64,000 nt of DNA from Alphaproteobacteria bacterium (GTDB lineage Bacteria; Pseudomonadota; Alphaproteobacteria; CALKHQ01), in the NCBI GenBank assembly GCA_041396705.1, contig JAWKYB010000006.1, positions 246,993-310,992 on the forward strand, in the 5' to 3' direction. The notes under the pieces were generated by a model. The model made no database searches. It was not told where the DNA came from and saw nothing but the letters and a program-made list of their open reading frames with translations. Below, one piece after another: positions 20,617 to 29,480 of this stretch (position 1 is the stretch's first letter; every line of letters starts with the position of its first letter). The translations under genes were made by a program, and so were the position numbers.

Positions 20617-21846
20617 TCAGAACACGAAGTCGTCGGCGACCAGCGCCGCGCTGCCCAGCCCTTCCAGCAGAATGCCCTCCGCGCCCGGCACATGCACGAA
20701 GGTGCCGACGATGCTGTCCTGGAACACCAGGTCGCCGAAGCCGACGCCGTAGGCGCTGAGGTCGATGCGGTCGCCGAGCCCGGGGCCGGCCTCGAAGCCG
20801 ACGATGCGGGTGGAGCCGCTGGCGTCGTCGACCACGAACAGGTCGGCGCCGATGCCGCCGATCAGCGTGTCGTCGCCGAGCCCGCCGTCCAGCGTGTCGT
20901 TGCCCTTGTCGCCGTAGAGCCGATCGTTGCCGTCGCCGCCGTCGAGGATGTCGTTGCCGGCGTTGCCCCACAGCGTGTTGGCCGCGCCGTCGCCGTCGAT
21001 GACGTCGTCGTGGTTCGAGCCCTCGACATTCTCGATGCCGGCCAGCAGGTCGCCATTGGCATCGCCGCCGCTCTGCTCGGCGAAGCAGGTCTCCAGGCCG
21101 GTCGGCTGCAGGTGGATGAACACCGCCATTGACGATTCGGCGTAGGACACCGTGTCGATGCCGTCGTCGCCGAGGATCGTGTCGGCGCCGGCGCCGCCGT
21201 CGATCCAGTCGTTGCCGACGCCGGCCCAGACATAGTCGGCGCCGCTGCCGGCGTGGATCACGTCGTCGCCGAGCACCTGCAGCTGGAAGGTCATGCCCAT
21301 GTAGGTGACGGTGGTCCAGCCGTCGGCCACGATGTAGTCGTCGCCGCTGCCGCCCCAGATCTCGTCGTCGCCGGCGCCGCCCCAGAAATAGTCGGCGGCG
21401 TCATCGCCGGACATGTAGTCGTTGCCGGTGCCGCCGTAGAGCCAGTCGGAATCGGCGCCGCCCCACATGCTGTCGTTGCCGGCGTCGCCGTAGAGGATGT
21501 CGCTGCCGGCGCCGCCGTGGATCTCGTCGTCGCCGTCGTTGCCGTGCATGTAGTCGTCGCCGGTGCCGCCATCGAGGACGTCGTCGTCGCCGGCGCCGTA
21601 GAGGTGGTCGTTGCCGCTGCCGCCATGGAGCGTGTCGTCGCCGGCGAAACCGTAGACCGCGTCGTCGCCGTCGCCGCCGTCGACATAGTCGTCGCCGCCA
21701 TAGCCGCGCAGCAGGTCGTCGCCGCCATAGCCGTAGATGCCGTCGCGGGCGTTGCCGCCCTGCAGCGTGTCGTTGCCCCCGCCGCCGACGAGGATGTCGT
21801 CATACAGCAGGAATCCGACGGCGACCTTGGTGAAACCAATCGGCAT
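20617..21846 (-). CDS. RTX calcium-binding repeat protein 2 (intact copy)
   Basis: 409 residues from the ATG at 21846, 7 nt after GGGAG; an ATG at 21852 is the alternative. The start is MPIGFTKVAVGFLLYDDILV, followed by RTX nonapeptides to about residue 200. An inter-repeat domain follows (SSMAVFIHLQPTGLETCF), then a second RTX block (IENVEGSNHDDVIDGDGAAN) and a hydrophobic end (GILLEGLGSAALVADDFVF) that fits a type I secretion signal. Each GGxGxDxxx binds Ca2+ and folds as a parallel beta-roll outside the cell. No enzyme domain is visible. It lies next to the alginate locus, whose AlgE-type proteins have the same kind of repeats, but it has no A-module. Confidence 0.85.
   Translation of the reverse strand: MPIGFTKVAVGFLLYDDILVGGGGNDTLQGGNARDGIYGYGGDDLLRGYGGDDYVDGGDGDDAVYGFAGDDTLHGGSGNDHLYGAGDDDVLDGGTGDDYMHGNDGDDEIHGGAGSDILYGDAGNDSMWGGADSDWLYGGTGNDYMSGDDAADYFWGGAGDDEIWGGSGDDYIVADGWTTVTYMGMTFQLQVLGDDVIHAGSGADYVWAGVGNDWIDGGAGADTILGDDGIDTVSYAESSMAVFIHLQPTGLETCFAEQSGGDANGDLLAGIENVEGSNHDDVIDGDGAANTLWGNAGNDILDGGDGNDRLYGDKGNDTLDGGLGDDTLIGGIGADLFVVDDASGSTRIVGFEAGPGLGDRIDLSAYGVGFGDLVFQDSIVGTFVHVPGAEGILLEGLGSAALVADDFVF
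20665..21162. repeat. Near-identical direct repeat, copy 2 (RTX duplication)
   Basis: Partner of the repeat at 19262-19759, at constant offset 1403. It lies in the 3' part of the intact RTX gene at 20617-21846. The intact copy gives a direct reference for the indels in the other copy. Confidence 0.9.
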
Positions 21847-22018
21847 GATCATGCTCCCGAGCCGGTTTTGTCGTGCCGGCACGGGGCGCGCGCCGACCGG
21901 GTCTTGCCGGTACGTCGCGCAGAGGCCGAGAATCGTTCAGCCGCGCAGGAACGCCCCGGATCCGGCGGCGCGGCGCCGCCGGATCCGGAAGACGACACGG
22001 GCGACGGGCGCGTCGCGC

Positions 22019-23503
22019 CTACAGCGGCCGGGATTCGACCTTGGCGTAGGTGCCCATCCACGGCCGCAGCCGCTCGAACGCCGCGCTGGCGGCGAGCACG
22101 TCGCTGTCGGCATAGCGCCGGCCGACGATCTGCATGCCGACCGGCAGGCCGCCGGCCAGCCCGGCCGGCACGGTCGCGGCCGGGTTGCCGGTGTAGTTGA
22201 TCAGATAGGTCGGGCACCAGCCGATCAGCGGGTTGACCGCCTCGCCGTTGATCTCGGTCGGGCCCTTGGTGCGGCCGCGCTCGGCCGCGTTCTTCACCGG
22301 CAGGCAGCACAGGGTCGGGCCGACGATCAGGTCGTAGCGGTCGAGGGTGGAGCGGATCGCATCGAACACCTCGGTGCGGATCTCCTGGTCGCGGTAGAAG
22401 TCCACTGCCGACATGCGGCGGCCGACCTCGACCCATTCGAGATATTCCGGCGGAAACTCGTCGGCGTGGTCGCCGAGCAGGTCGAGCCCGTTCTCCTTCA
22501 ACAGGTCGAAGGCGGCGAGGTTGAGCGGCATGATCATCCGGCACCACAGGTCGGCGAGCTCGCCCTGCGGCCGCTCGATGCCGAGCTTGACCTCCTCGAC
22601 GATGGCGCCGGCCTCCTCGAAGGCGCGTACCGCCTTGTCGACCGTCTCGCGCACCGCCGCTTCGACCGGGAACACGTCCCAGACCGGGGCGTAGGCGATC
22701 TTCCAGCCGCGGATCGAGCGGCGCAGCGCGCCGAGATAGTCCACGGTCTCGTCGAGGCAGAAGGCGTCGCGCGAATCGTAGCCGCCGATCGCGGTCATCA
22801 CCAGGGCTGCGTCCTCCACGGTGCGGGCGATCGGGCCCTCGAACAGGAACGGCGCATGGCCGCCGAAGGCATTCGGCCGCGACAGCTGCGGCACCCGGCC
22901 ATAGGCCGGCTTGTAGCCATAGACGCCGGACCAGGACGACGGGATGCGGATCGACCCGCCGCCGTCGGTGCCTTCCGCGAACGACAGCATGCCGTCGCCG
23001 ACCGCGGCCGCCGACCCGCCGGACGAGCCGCCGCTGTTGCGGCTGGTGTCGAACGGCGTGCCGGTCGGGCCGAACAGCAGGTTGTCGCAGCAGCCGCGGA
23101 AGCCCATCACCGGGCTGTTGGTCTTGCCCAGCAGCACGGCGCCGGCCTTCTCGATACGCTCGGAGTAGCCGCAATAGCCGTCGACGACATGGTTCTTCTG
23201 CGACGGCAGCCCGCCGAAGGTCGCCGGCCAGCCCGGCTTGAAGTCGAACAGGTCCTTGATCGCCGACGGCACGCCGTGCAGCGGACCGATCGGGTCGCCG
23301 CCCATCAGCGCCTTCTCGGCCTTCCTCGCCGCGGCGCGGGCGTCGTCGAAGCCGTAATAGACCAGCGCGGTGATGCTCGGGTTGCGCTTCTCGATCCGCG
23401 CGATCGTGGCCTCCAGGACCTCGACCGGCGACAGCGCCTTGCGCCGGATCATCAGCGCGATCTCGGCCGCGCTCTTCCACGCCAGTTCGTCGGACAGTGC
23501 CAT
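22019..23503 (-). CDS. Amidase signature family hydrolase
   Basis: 494 residues. The amidase Ser-cisSer-Lys triad is present: Lys83 in SAIKDLF, the glycine/serine motif SGGSSGGSAAAV around 158-167, and Ser184 in GTDGGGSIRIP. The ATG at 23503 is preceded by a GGGGAGG-type site. Such enzymes hydrolyse amides; GatA is a homologue, but no gatB or gatC is here. The protein lacks a signal peptide and should be cytosolic. It may serve the amine/amide catabolic genes upstream, but it is 3 kb away and separated by the RTX pair. The specific substrate is unknown. Confidence 0.88.
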   Translation of the reverse strand: MALSDELAWKSAAEIALMIRRKALSPVEVLEATIARIEKRNPSITALVYYGFDDARAAARKAEKALMGGDPIGPLHGVPSAIKDLFDFKPGWPATFGGLPSQKNHVVDGYCGYSERIEKAGAVLLGKTNSPVMGFRGCCDNLLFGPTGTPFDTSRNSGGSSGGSAAAVGDGMLSFAEGTDGGGSIRIPSSWSGVYGYKPAYGRVPQLSRPNAFGGHAPFLFEGPIARTVEDAALVMTAIGGYDSRDAFCLDETVDYLGALRRSIRGWKIAYAPVWDVFPVEAAVRETVDKAVRAFEEAGAIVEEVKLGIERPQGELADLWCRMIMPLNLAAFDLLKENGLDLLGDHADEFPPEYLEWVEVGRRMSAVDFYRDQEIRTEVFDAIRSTLDRYDLIVGPTLCCLPVKNAAERGRTKGPTEINGEAVNPLIGWCPTYLINYTGNPAATVPAGLAGGLPVGMQIVGRRYADSDVLAASAAFERLRPWMGTYAKVESRPL

Positions 23504-23584
23504 GCTTTCCTCCCCCTTTGCGGCATCCGGGCGGATGCGGCATGGCCAAGTCTAGGCCAAGCGTCGGCGGGCCGGAACTGCCGT

Positions 23585-23833
23585 TCAGTCGCGGCGCACC
23601 CGCTCCACCGCCCAGCTGTTGTGCAGCCGATTGCCGCAGCGCTTGCAGCGCAGCCGCTTCTCCAGCGCGACGACGAAGGTCTGCGGCCCGAAGCGCTGCG
23701 CCAGCCGCTCCGGCCGCAGCTCGGCCCGGTGCCGGCAGGCGAAGCACGACACCACCAGCACATGCCAGGCGCGCAGGTCGCCCAGCCTGACGGCATAGCG
23801 CGGTCCGGGGTATATGTTCTCGTTTTGTTTCAC
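23585..23833 (-). CDS. Small zinc-ribbon-like protein
   Basis: 82 residues if started at the GTG at 23833; the frame is open to 23959, so the start is uncertain. Two CxxC pairs are seen, CFACRHR and RCKRCGNRL, separated by about 28 residues (AELRPERLAQRFGPQTFVVA), which suggests one zinc-binding ribbon. Proteins of this layout are common and unnamed in alphaproteobacteria. The candidate GTG lies inside the parS palindrome, so ParB binding there would cover the 5' end of the gene. Confidence 0.65.
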   Translation of the reverse strand: MKQNENIYPGPRYAVRLGDLRAWHVLVVSCFACRHRAELRPERLAQRFGPQTFVVALEKRLRCKRCGNRLHNSWAVERVRRD

Positions 23834-23841
23834 GTGAAACA
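23826..23841. other. parS centromere site (ParB-binding palindrome)
   Basis: TGTTTCACGTGAAACA is a perfect 16-bp palindrome and matches the widely conserved bacterial parS consensus (TGTTNCACGTGAAACA) at every position. In chromosomes such sites cluster near the origin, nucleate ParB spreading and direct segregation with ParA. No parA or parB is in the window. A chance perfect match in 64 kb of 70% GC DNA is very unlikely. Confidence 0.85.
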
Positions 23842-24003
23842 GATTCCAGAACGCGGCGCCCGGAGCAAGGGGGACGACGGCCGCCGCGGCACCCGGCCGC
23901 AATCCGCCGCGCATCGACATTGCGCAGCAACGCGCTATTCTTGCGCACAGGCGCCGCATTCGGCCGCCAAATGCCCGAAGGCGATGGACCGGCGCCGCAC
24001 GTC

Positions 24004-24435
24004 ATGATCCGCAGTCTCGTCTACATCAGCGCCGCGGCGCGGACGATCACCGACGTCGACATCGCCGCGATCCTGTCCGCCGCCGACCGCAACAACGCCC
24101 GCAAGCAGCTGACCGGCGTGCTGCTGTTCACCGGCGAGGCGTTCCTGCAGGTGCTGGAAGGCCCCGCGGACCAGGTCGCCGCGATGCTCGACCTGATCCG
24201 CGCCGATACCCGCCACAGCAACATGATCGTGCTGCTGGACCGCAGCATCGCCGCGCGCCAGTTCGGCGACTGGACCATGGGCTACAACAGGATCGACCCC
24301 AGCGTGTCGATCGACGGCAGGCGGTTCGACCTGACGCCGGCGGCGCTGGCCGCGCGCTTCCGCGGCAAGGCCGACGCCGAGCTCGACCAGCTGCTGCGCA
24401 CCTTCAGCCAGATCGAGCTCGGGCGCGATTTCTGA
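24004..24435 (+). CDS. BLUF-domain blue-light photoreceptor
   Basis: 143 residues from the ATG at 24004. The BLUF flavin site is complete: the N-terminal Tyr in SLVYISAA (Tyr7), the Asn and hydrophobic strand NNARKQLTGVLLF, the Gln in FLQVLEG and DWTMGY near the end. BLUF proteins bind FAD and signal by a light-driven change in the Tyr-Gln-flavin hydrogen bonds. There is no fused output domain; about 40 C-terminal residues form helices only. It is therefore a short BLUF protein that must act by protein contact. It converges on the first AlgE-type gene, 21 bp away, and no terminator is visible between them. Confidence 0.92.
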   Translation: MIRSLVYISAAARTITDVDIAAILSAADRNNARKQLTGVLLFTGEAFLQVLEGPADQVAAMLDLIRADTRHSNMIVLLDRSIAARQFGDWTMGYNRIDPSVSIDGRRFDLTPAALAARFRGKADAELDQLLRTFSQIELGRDF

Positions 24436-24456
24436 GCCGCCCGGACCCGCACCGGA

Positions 24457-27400
24457 TCAGGCATAGACGATGCCGCCGGTCGAGGCGTCGTAGTTCTGCA
24501 GCACGTAGAGCAGCACGCCGGCGCTGTCGAACACGTGGGTGTCCAGGCCGGTCAGGGCGAAGCTCTTGGCATTGTCGAGCGCGTCGCCCTCGGCCGCGGA
24601 ATAGTCGACGATCACGTCGTGGCCGCCATAGGTCGACGCGTTGACGAACAGGTCGGCGCCGAGCCCGCCGGTCAGCGTGTCGATGCCGGCCCCGCCGCGC
24701 AGCATGTCGTCGCCGGCGCCGCCCGCGATCACGTCGTCGCCGTCGTCGCCATGGAGCAGATCGGCGCCGTCGCCGCCGTCGAGCACGTCCGCGCCCTCGT
24801 CGCCGGACAAGGTGTCGTCGCCGAGCCCGCCGATCAGCACGTCGTCGTCCTCGAAGCCGTCGAGCACGTCGTTGCCGTCGCCGCCGTCGAGCGTGTCGGC
24901 GCCGAGATAGCCGCGCAGCGCATCGGCGCCGGCGTCGCCGAACAGCAGGTCGTCGCCGGCATTGCCGCGCAGGAAGTCGTCGCCGTCGCCGCCGTGGACG
25001 GTGTCGTCGCCGTCGTCGCCATAGACCTCGTCGTTGCCGGAATCGCCCGCGATGACGTCGTCGCCGAGCTCGCCGCGCAGGAAGTCCGCGCCGGCGCCGC
25101 CGTAGAGGACGTCGCCGTCGTCGCCGCCATAGACCGCGTCGTCGCCGATGCCGCCGTAGAGCGTGTCGATGCCGGCGTCGCCGCGCAGGTCGTCGTTGCC
25201 GTCGTTGCCGTAGAGCACATCCATGCCGTCGTCGCCGGACAGCGCGTCGTTGCCGTCGCCGCCGGACAGCAGGTCGTCGTCCTCGTTGCCGTCGAGCACG
25301 TCGTCGCCGGCGCCGCCATAGAGGGTGTCGGCGCCGAGATAGCCGCGCAGCACGTCGCCGCCCTCGTCGCCGTAGAGCACGTCGGCGCCGTCGTTGCCGC
25401 GCAGCAGGTCGTTACCGAGGCCGCCGAACAGGGTGTCGCTGCCGGCATCGCCGTAGATCTCGTCGTCGCCGGCATCGCCATGGACCACGTCGTCGCCGTT
25501 CTCGCCGCGCAGCAGGTCGGCGTCGTCGCCGCCGTAGAGGGTGTCGCGGTCGTCGCCGCCATAGAGCGCGTCGGCCCCAGCGCCGCCGTCCAGCGTGTCC
25601 GTGCCGGCATCGCCGCGCAGTTCGTCCGCGCCGGTGCCGCCGATCAGCACGTCGTTGCCGTCCTCGCCGCGCAGCGAATCCGCGCCGTCGCCGCCGTCCA
25701 GCCGGTCGTCGCCCAGGCCGCCATAGAGCAGGTCGATGCCGAGGCCGCCGGCGAGCACGTCGTTGCCGTCGTCGCCGTCGAGGTCGTCGGCGCCGTCGCC
25801 GCCGAGCAGCGTGTCGTTGCCGGCGCCGCCGTCGAGCGCCAGTGCCTCGCCGACCACCAGCGATCCGTCGAGCACGTCGTCGCCGTCGCCGCCGATCGCT
25901 TCCTCGATGTTGCCGACGGCATCGTCGAGCCGCAGCGCCAGCCCGGCCAGGCCGACCACGCGCAGCGTGTCGCGGCCGGCGCCGCCGTCGATGCGCAGGT
26001 CGGCGGCCTCGGCATAGATCGTGTCGTCGCCGTCGCCGCCCAGGATGCTGTCGGCGCCGTCGTCGCCATAGAGCAGGTCGTTGCCGGCCCCGCCGTAGAC
26101 GGTGTCGTCGCCCTCGTCGCCGGAGATGCGGTCGTCGCCGGCATCGCCGTCGAGCCGGTCGCCGTCCTCGTTGCCGTCGAGCACGTCGGCGCCGGCGCCG
26201 CCGTAGAGGGTGTCGGCACCGACATAGCCGCGCAGGGTGTCGTCGCCCTCGTTGCCGACCAGGAAGTCGTCACCGTCGTTGCCGCGGATCAGGTCGTTGC
26301 CGAGCCCGCCATAGAGCCGGTCGTCGCCCTCGTCGCCGTAGATCTCGTCGTCGCCGGCGTCGCCGTTGACGACGTCGATGCCGGCCTCGCCGCGGATGAA
26401 GTCGGCATCGTCGCCGCCGCGCAGATTGTCGTCGCCCATGCCGCCATAGAGCCGGTCGAGCCCGGCGCCGCCGCGCAGCATGTCGTTGCCGTCCTCGCCG
26501 CGCAGGTCGTCGTCGCCGGCATCGCCATAGGCCTTGTCGTCGCCGGCGCCGGCGCGCAGCGCATCGATACCGGCGCCGCCGCTCAGCGTGTCGGCACCAA
26601 GCCCGCCGTCGATCGCGTCGTCGCCGGCGCCGCCGGAGACGGTGTCGTCGCCGTCGCCGCCGTCGAGCAGGTCGGCCATCGCCCCGCCGGACAGCGCGTC
26701 GTTGCCGGCGCCGCCGTCGAGATCGAGCGATGCGTCGAGCTCGGCGCTGCCGTCGAGCACGTCGGCCCCGGCGCCGCCGAAGACGACCTCGATGTCGCCA
26801 TGGGCGTCGTCGAGCTGCAGGCTGACGCCGGCCGGGCCGACGACGCTGAGGGTATCGTTGCCCGCGCCGCCGGTGACGAACACGTCGTCGGCGTCGACGA
26901 ACAGCACGTCGTCGCCCGCGCCGCCGTCCAGGCTGTCGGCACCGGCGTCGCCGCGCAGGTCGTCGGCGCCGTCGCCGCCGGCCAGCAGGTCGTTGCCGTC
27001 GCCGCCGTTGAGCCGGTCGATGCCGGTGCCGCCGGCCAGCGCATCGTCGCCCTCGTTGCCGTCGAGCGTGTCGTCGCCGAGGCCGCCGTCGAGCGTGTCG
27101 GCGCCGAGATAGCCGCGCAGCGTGTCGGCGCCGTCGTCGCCGAAGACGACGTCGTCGCCGTCGTTGCCGCGCAGCAGGTCGTCGCCGAGACCGCCGTGGA
27201 TCACGTCGTTGCCGGCATCGCCGTAGATCTCATCGTTGCCGGCGCCGCCGAAGGCGGTGTCGTCGCCGTCGTCGCCGGAGATCAGGTCGACGCCGTCGCC
27301 GCCGTCGAGGGTGTCGGCGTCCTCGTGGCCGTCGAGCCGGTCGTTGCCGGCCCCGCCATTGAGCGCATCGCGTCCGATATAGCCGCGCAGCTGGTCGTCG

Positions 27401-29223
27401 CCGTCGTCGCCATGGGCGATGTCGTCGCCGTCGTTGCCGCGCAGCGTGTCGTTGCCGGCGCCGCCATGCAGTTCGTCGTTGCCGGCATCGCCATAGACGT
27501 TGTCGTCGCCCAGGCCGCCGAACACGGTGTCGTCGCCCTCGTCGGCGGAGACCAGGTCGGCGCCGTCGCCGCCGTCGAGCAGGTCGGCGCCGGCGTTGCC
27601 GTCGAGCCGGTCGTCGCCGGCGTCGCCATAGAGCCGGTCGTCGCCCGCCTCGCCGACCAGCGTGTCGATGCCGTCGCCGCCGAAGGCGACGTCGTTGCCG
27701 GCGCCGCCGACCAGCGAGTCGGCGCCGAGACCGCCGAAGAGGCTGTCCTGCCCGGCGCCGCCATAGGCGGCGTCGTCGCCGTCGCCGCCGTCGAGGACGT
27801 CGTTGCCGTCCTCGCCTTCCAGCCGGTCGACGCCGGCCCCGCCGACCAGCGAGTCGGCGCCGAGGCCGCCCTGCAGCACATCGTCGCCGGCGCCGCCGTC
27901 AAGGCGATCCTGGCCGCCATAGCCGCGCAGCAGATCGTTGCCGCCGACGCCTTCCAGCACGTCGTCGCCGGCGCCGCCCTGCATCAGGTCGTCGGTCTCG
28001 CCGCCGGTCACGTAGAGGCCCTGGACGATGGCGTCGGGCGCGAACATGCCGGTCCAGTCCTCCGGCGCCATCGCGCGCGGATCCGCCGCCGGCTGGTAGG
28101 TCATGCCGCTGGGCTGCGGGTCGTAGAACGAGCCCGCGCCGATCAGCACGTATTCGGTGCCGACGGCGCCGCTGACGCTGTTGCCGACGAAATGGTTGTT
28201 GTCGACGCCCTCATGCGATTCCAGGTAGCCGATCTGCAGCGGCGGCGCCCCGGCGATCACCGTGTTGTCGTAGATCAGGTTGTCGTGCGAGCTGTCGGCG
28301 GCGTCGTAGACCTCGACCAGGATGCCAGACTTGCCGTCGACCTGGGCGTTGTTCTCCAGCACGTTGTCGATGACCAGCCCGTTGGAGACGCCGCGCAGCA
28401 GCAGCGCGTCGCGGGCATTGTCGTGGATGTAGTTCTGCGCCACCACCACCGCGTCGACCGAGGCCACCTTCAGCCCGTAGTCGTCGTTGCCGTAGATCCG
28501 GTTGTTCTCCACCACCACGTTGGTGGTCGGCGCCTCGGCATAGCCGCGCTGCACCACCATGCCGCGCGCGTTGTCGTAGATCGAGTTGTCGCGGACGACG
28601 ACGTTGTCGGCCTCGTGGGTGACGGTCAGCCCGACATAGCCGTTGTTGTAGGCGACGTTGTTCTCGAATACCGCGTTGCGCACGCCGACCGCGGCGAAGC
28701 CGTTGATCGAGTTGTCGTGGGCGACGCAGTCGCGCACCGTCAGGTTGCTGGTGCCCGGCATCATGTTGAAGGCGTAGCGCGAGACCTCGTGGATCTCGAC
28801 GCGCTCGACCAGCACGTTGTCGGCATAGGTATCGTTGAAGTTGCGGGTCTTCAGGCCGTCGACCAGCGCCGTGCCGCCGTCGCGGTTGCCGTCGACGCTC
28901 AGGTCGCGGATCACCACGTTGCTGATCGGCTCGCTGTCGGAAACGCGGATGACGCCGGAGATGTCCTCGCTCTGCCCGTCGGCGACCTTCAGCACGCTCA
29001 GCCCCATGCCGTCGCCGAACAGCTCGGTGTTGCTGAACACGCGCAGCGCACCGGTGGCGCCGTGGCCGTTGCCGGCGATCGTGAAGGTTCCCTCGGGCAG
29101 GTACACCCGGCCGCCGCCGGCCGCCCGAGCGGCATCCAGCGCCGCCTGGATGGCGGCGGTATCGTCGGTGGTGTCGTTCCCGGTGGCGCCGAAGTCGCGC
29201 ACGTCGAACAATGGCAAAGCCAT
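24457..29223 (-). CDS. AlgE/AlgY-type secreted protein: mannuronan epimerase-like A-module with giant RTX region
   Basis: 1588 residues; the ATG at 29223 follows GGGAGC. Residues 1-385 are a right-handed beta-helix colinear with the A-module of Azotobacter AlgE epimerases (GNRDGG, VAHDN, VFENNVAY, VVQRG). From about 410 to 1545 RTX nonapeptides follow, interrupted near 790 and 1080 by two related inserts (LSVVGPAGVSLQLDD and LRVVGLAGLALRLDD). The end GVLLYVLQNYDASTGGIVYA suits type I secretion. AlgE4 (numbering from memory) needs Tyr149, Asp152, His154, Asp178 and His196. Here the aligned residues are Tyr150, Asn153, Met155, Val179 and Val197, so ordinary C5-epimerase activity is doubtful. 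Azotobacter AlgY is a known inactive relative. The alternative is a changed activity or a calcium-dependent alginate-binding surface protein. Confidence 0.85.
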   Translation of the reverse strand: MALPLFDVRDFGATGNDTTDDTAAIQAALDAARAAGGGRVYLPEGTFTIAGNGHGATGALRVFSNTELFGDGMGLSVLKVADGQSEDISGVIRVSDSEPISNVVIRDLSVDGNRDGGTALVDGLKTRNFNDTYADNVLVERVEIHEVSRYAFNMMPGTSNLTVRDCVAHDNSINGFAAVGVRNAVFENNVAYNNGYVGLTVTHEADNVVVRDNSIYDNARGMVVQRGYAEAPTTNVVVENNRIYGNDDYGLKVASVDAVVVAQNYIHDNARDALLLRGVSNGLVIDNVLENNAQVDGKSGILVEVYDAADSSHDNLIYDNTVIAGAPPLQIGYLESHEGVDNNHFVGNSVSGAVGTEYVLIGAGSFYDPQPSGMTYQPAADPRAMAPEDWTGMFAPDAIVQGLYVTGGETDDLMQGGAGDDVLEGVGGNDLLRGYGGQDRLDGGAGDDVLQGGLGADSLVGGAGVDRLEGEDGNDVLDGGDGDDAAYGGAGQDSLFGGLGADSLVGGAGNDVAFGGDGIDTLVGEAGDDRLYGDAGDDRLDGNAGADLLDGGDGADLVSADEGDDTVFGGLGDDNVYGDAGNDELHGGAGNDTLRGNDGDDIAHGDDGDDQLRGYIGRDALNGGAGNDRLDGHEDADTLDGGDGVDLISGDDGDDTAFGGAGNDEIYGDAGNDVIHGGLGDDLLRGNDGDDVVFGDDGADTLRGYLGADTLDGGLGDDTLDGNEGDDALAGGTGIDRLNGGDGNDLLAGGDGADDLRGDAGADSLDGGAGDDVLFVDADDVFVTGGAGNDTLSVVGPAGVSLQLDDAHGDIEVVFGGAGADVLDGSAELDASLDLDGGAGNDALSGGAMADLLDGGDGDDTVSGGAGDDAIDGGLGADTLSGGAGIDALRAGAGDDKAYGDAGDDDLRGEDGNDMLRGGAGLDRLYGGMGDDNLRGGDDADFIRGEAGIDVVNGDAGDDEIYGDEGDDRLYGGLGNDLIRGNDGDDFLVGNEGDDTLRGYVGADTLYGGAGADVLDGNEDGDRLDGDAGDDRISGDEGDDTVYGGAGNDLLYGDDGADSILGGDGDDTIYAEAADLRIDGGAGRDTLRVVGLAGLALRLDDAVGNIEEAIGGDGDDVLDGSLVVGEALALDGGAGNDTLLGGDGADDLDGDDGNDVLAGGLGIDLLYGGLGDDRLDGGDGADSLRGEDGNDVLIGGTGADELRGDAGTDTLDGGAGADALYGGDDRDTLYGGDDADLLRGENGDDVVHGDAGDDEIYGDAGSDTLFGGLGNDLLRGNDGADVLYGDEGGDVLRGYLGADTLYGGAGDDVLDGNEDDDLLSGGDGNDALSGDDGMDVLYGNDGNDDLRGDAGIDTLYGGIGDDAVYGGDDGDVLYGGAGADFLRGELGDDVIAGDSGNDEVYGDDGDDTVHGGDGDDFLRGNAGDDLLFGDAGADALRGYLGADTLDGGDGNDVLDGFEDDDVLIGGLGDDTLSGDEGADVLDGGDGADLLHGDDGDDVIAGGAGDDMLRGGAGIDTLTGGLGADLFVNASTYGGHDVIVDYSAAEGDALDNAKSFALTGLDTHVFDSAGVLLYVLQNYDASTGGIVYA
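24660..27990 (-). repeat. RTX nonapeptide tandem array of the first AlgE-type protein
   Basis: The DNA is a degenerate 27-nt (and 54-nt) period encoding GGxGxDxxx units, visible on the plus strand as constant gtcgtcgccg/tcgccgcc patterns. Two non-RTX inserts break the array near 26700-26890 and 25850-26000. The array accounts for about 1,100 residues of calcium-binding beta-roll and explains the long open frame on the opposite strand. Confidence 0.85.
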
Positions 29224-29480
29224 CGTATCGCTCCCGCTTCCATGTCTTGAGGCAGGAGCATCTGGCCCGACAGTTATTACCGTGAGCCTAAATGGCCAAT
29301 TTTATCTATTAAAATGACAGACAGTTTATAATGGAACTGGCCGGACGAGAATAATGAAACCCTGAATCATTGGTAAATGAAGTACTGTCATCGAGTTAAG
29401 CGAAAATATCCGTGTCGTAATGTTCGATCCATTTTTTCGACATGCCACGGCGAGACCCGCCGCTTTCGCGGCGGCAGCGC
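29224..29480 (-). promoter_or_regulatory. AT-rich leader of the first AlgE-type gene
   Basis: This 257-bp gap between the two AlgE-type genes is about 35% GC at 29270-29420 against about 70% around it. It holds no gene. It must contain the minus-strand promoter for the gene starting at 29223 and the 3' region of the gene ending at 29481. I found no convincing -35/-10 or ECF motif. AT-rich islands of this kind are typical targets of MucR/Ros-type silencers in alphaproteobacteria, but that is inference. Confidence 0.4.

Noticed and set aside
24660..27990. Regular repeats that could suggest a CRISPR or satellite array
   Set aside because: The period is codon-based (27/54 nt) with degenerate copies and no spacers; it encodes RTX nonapeptides.
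24535..29250. A 1571-codon open frame on the plus strand opposite the first AlgE-type gene
   Set aside because: It is the mirror of the RTX codon pattern (GGxGxD in high-GC codons gives no stops in reverse). It reads as valine/alanine-rich low complexity with no domain.
29224..29480. Sigma-70 or ECF promoter motifs upstream of the first AlgE-type gene
   Set aside because: Candidate TAAAAT/TATAAT hexamers exist by base composition, but none has a good -35 at the right spacing.
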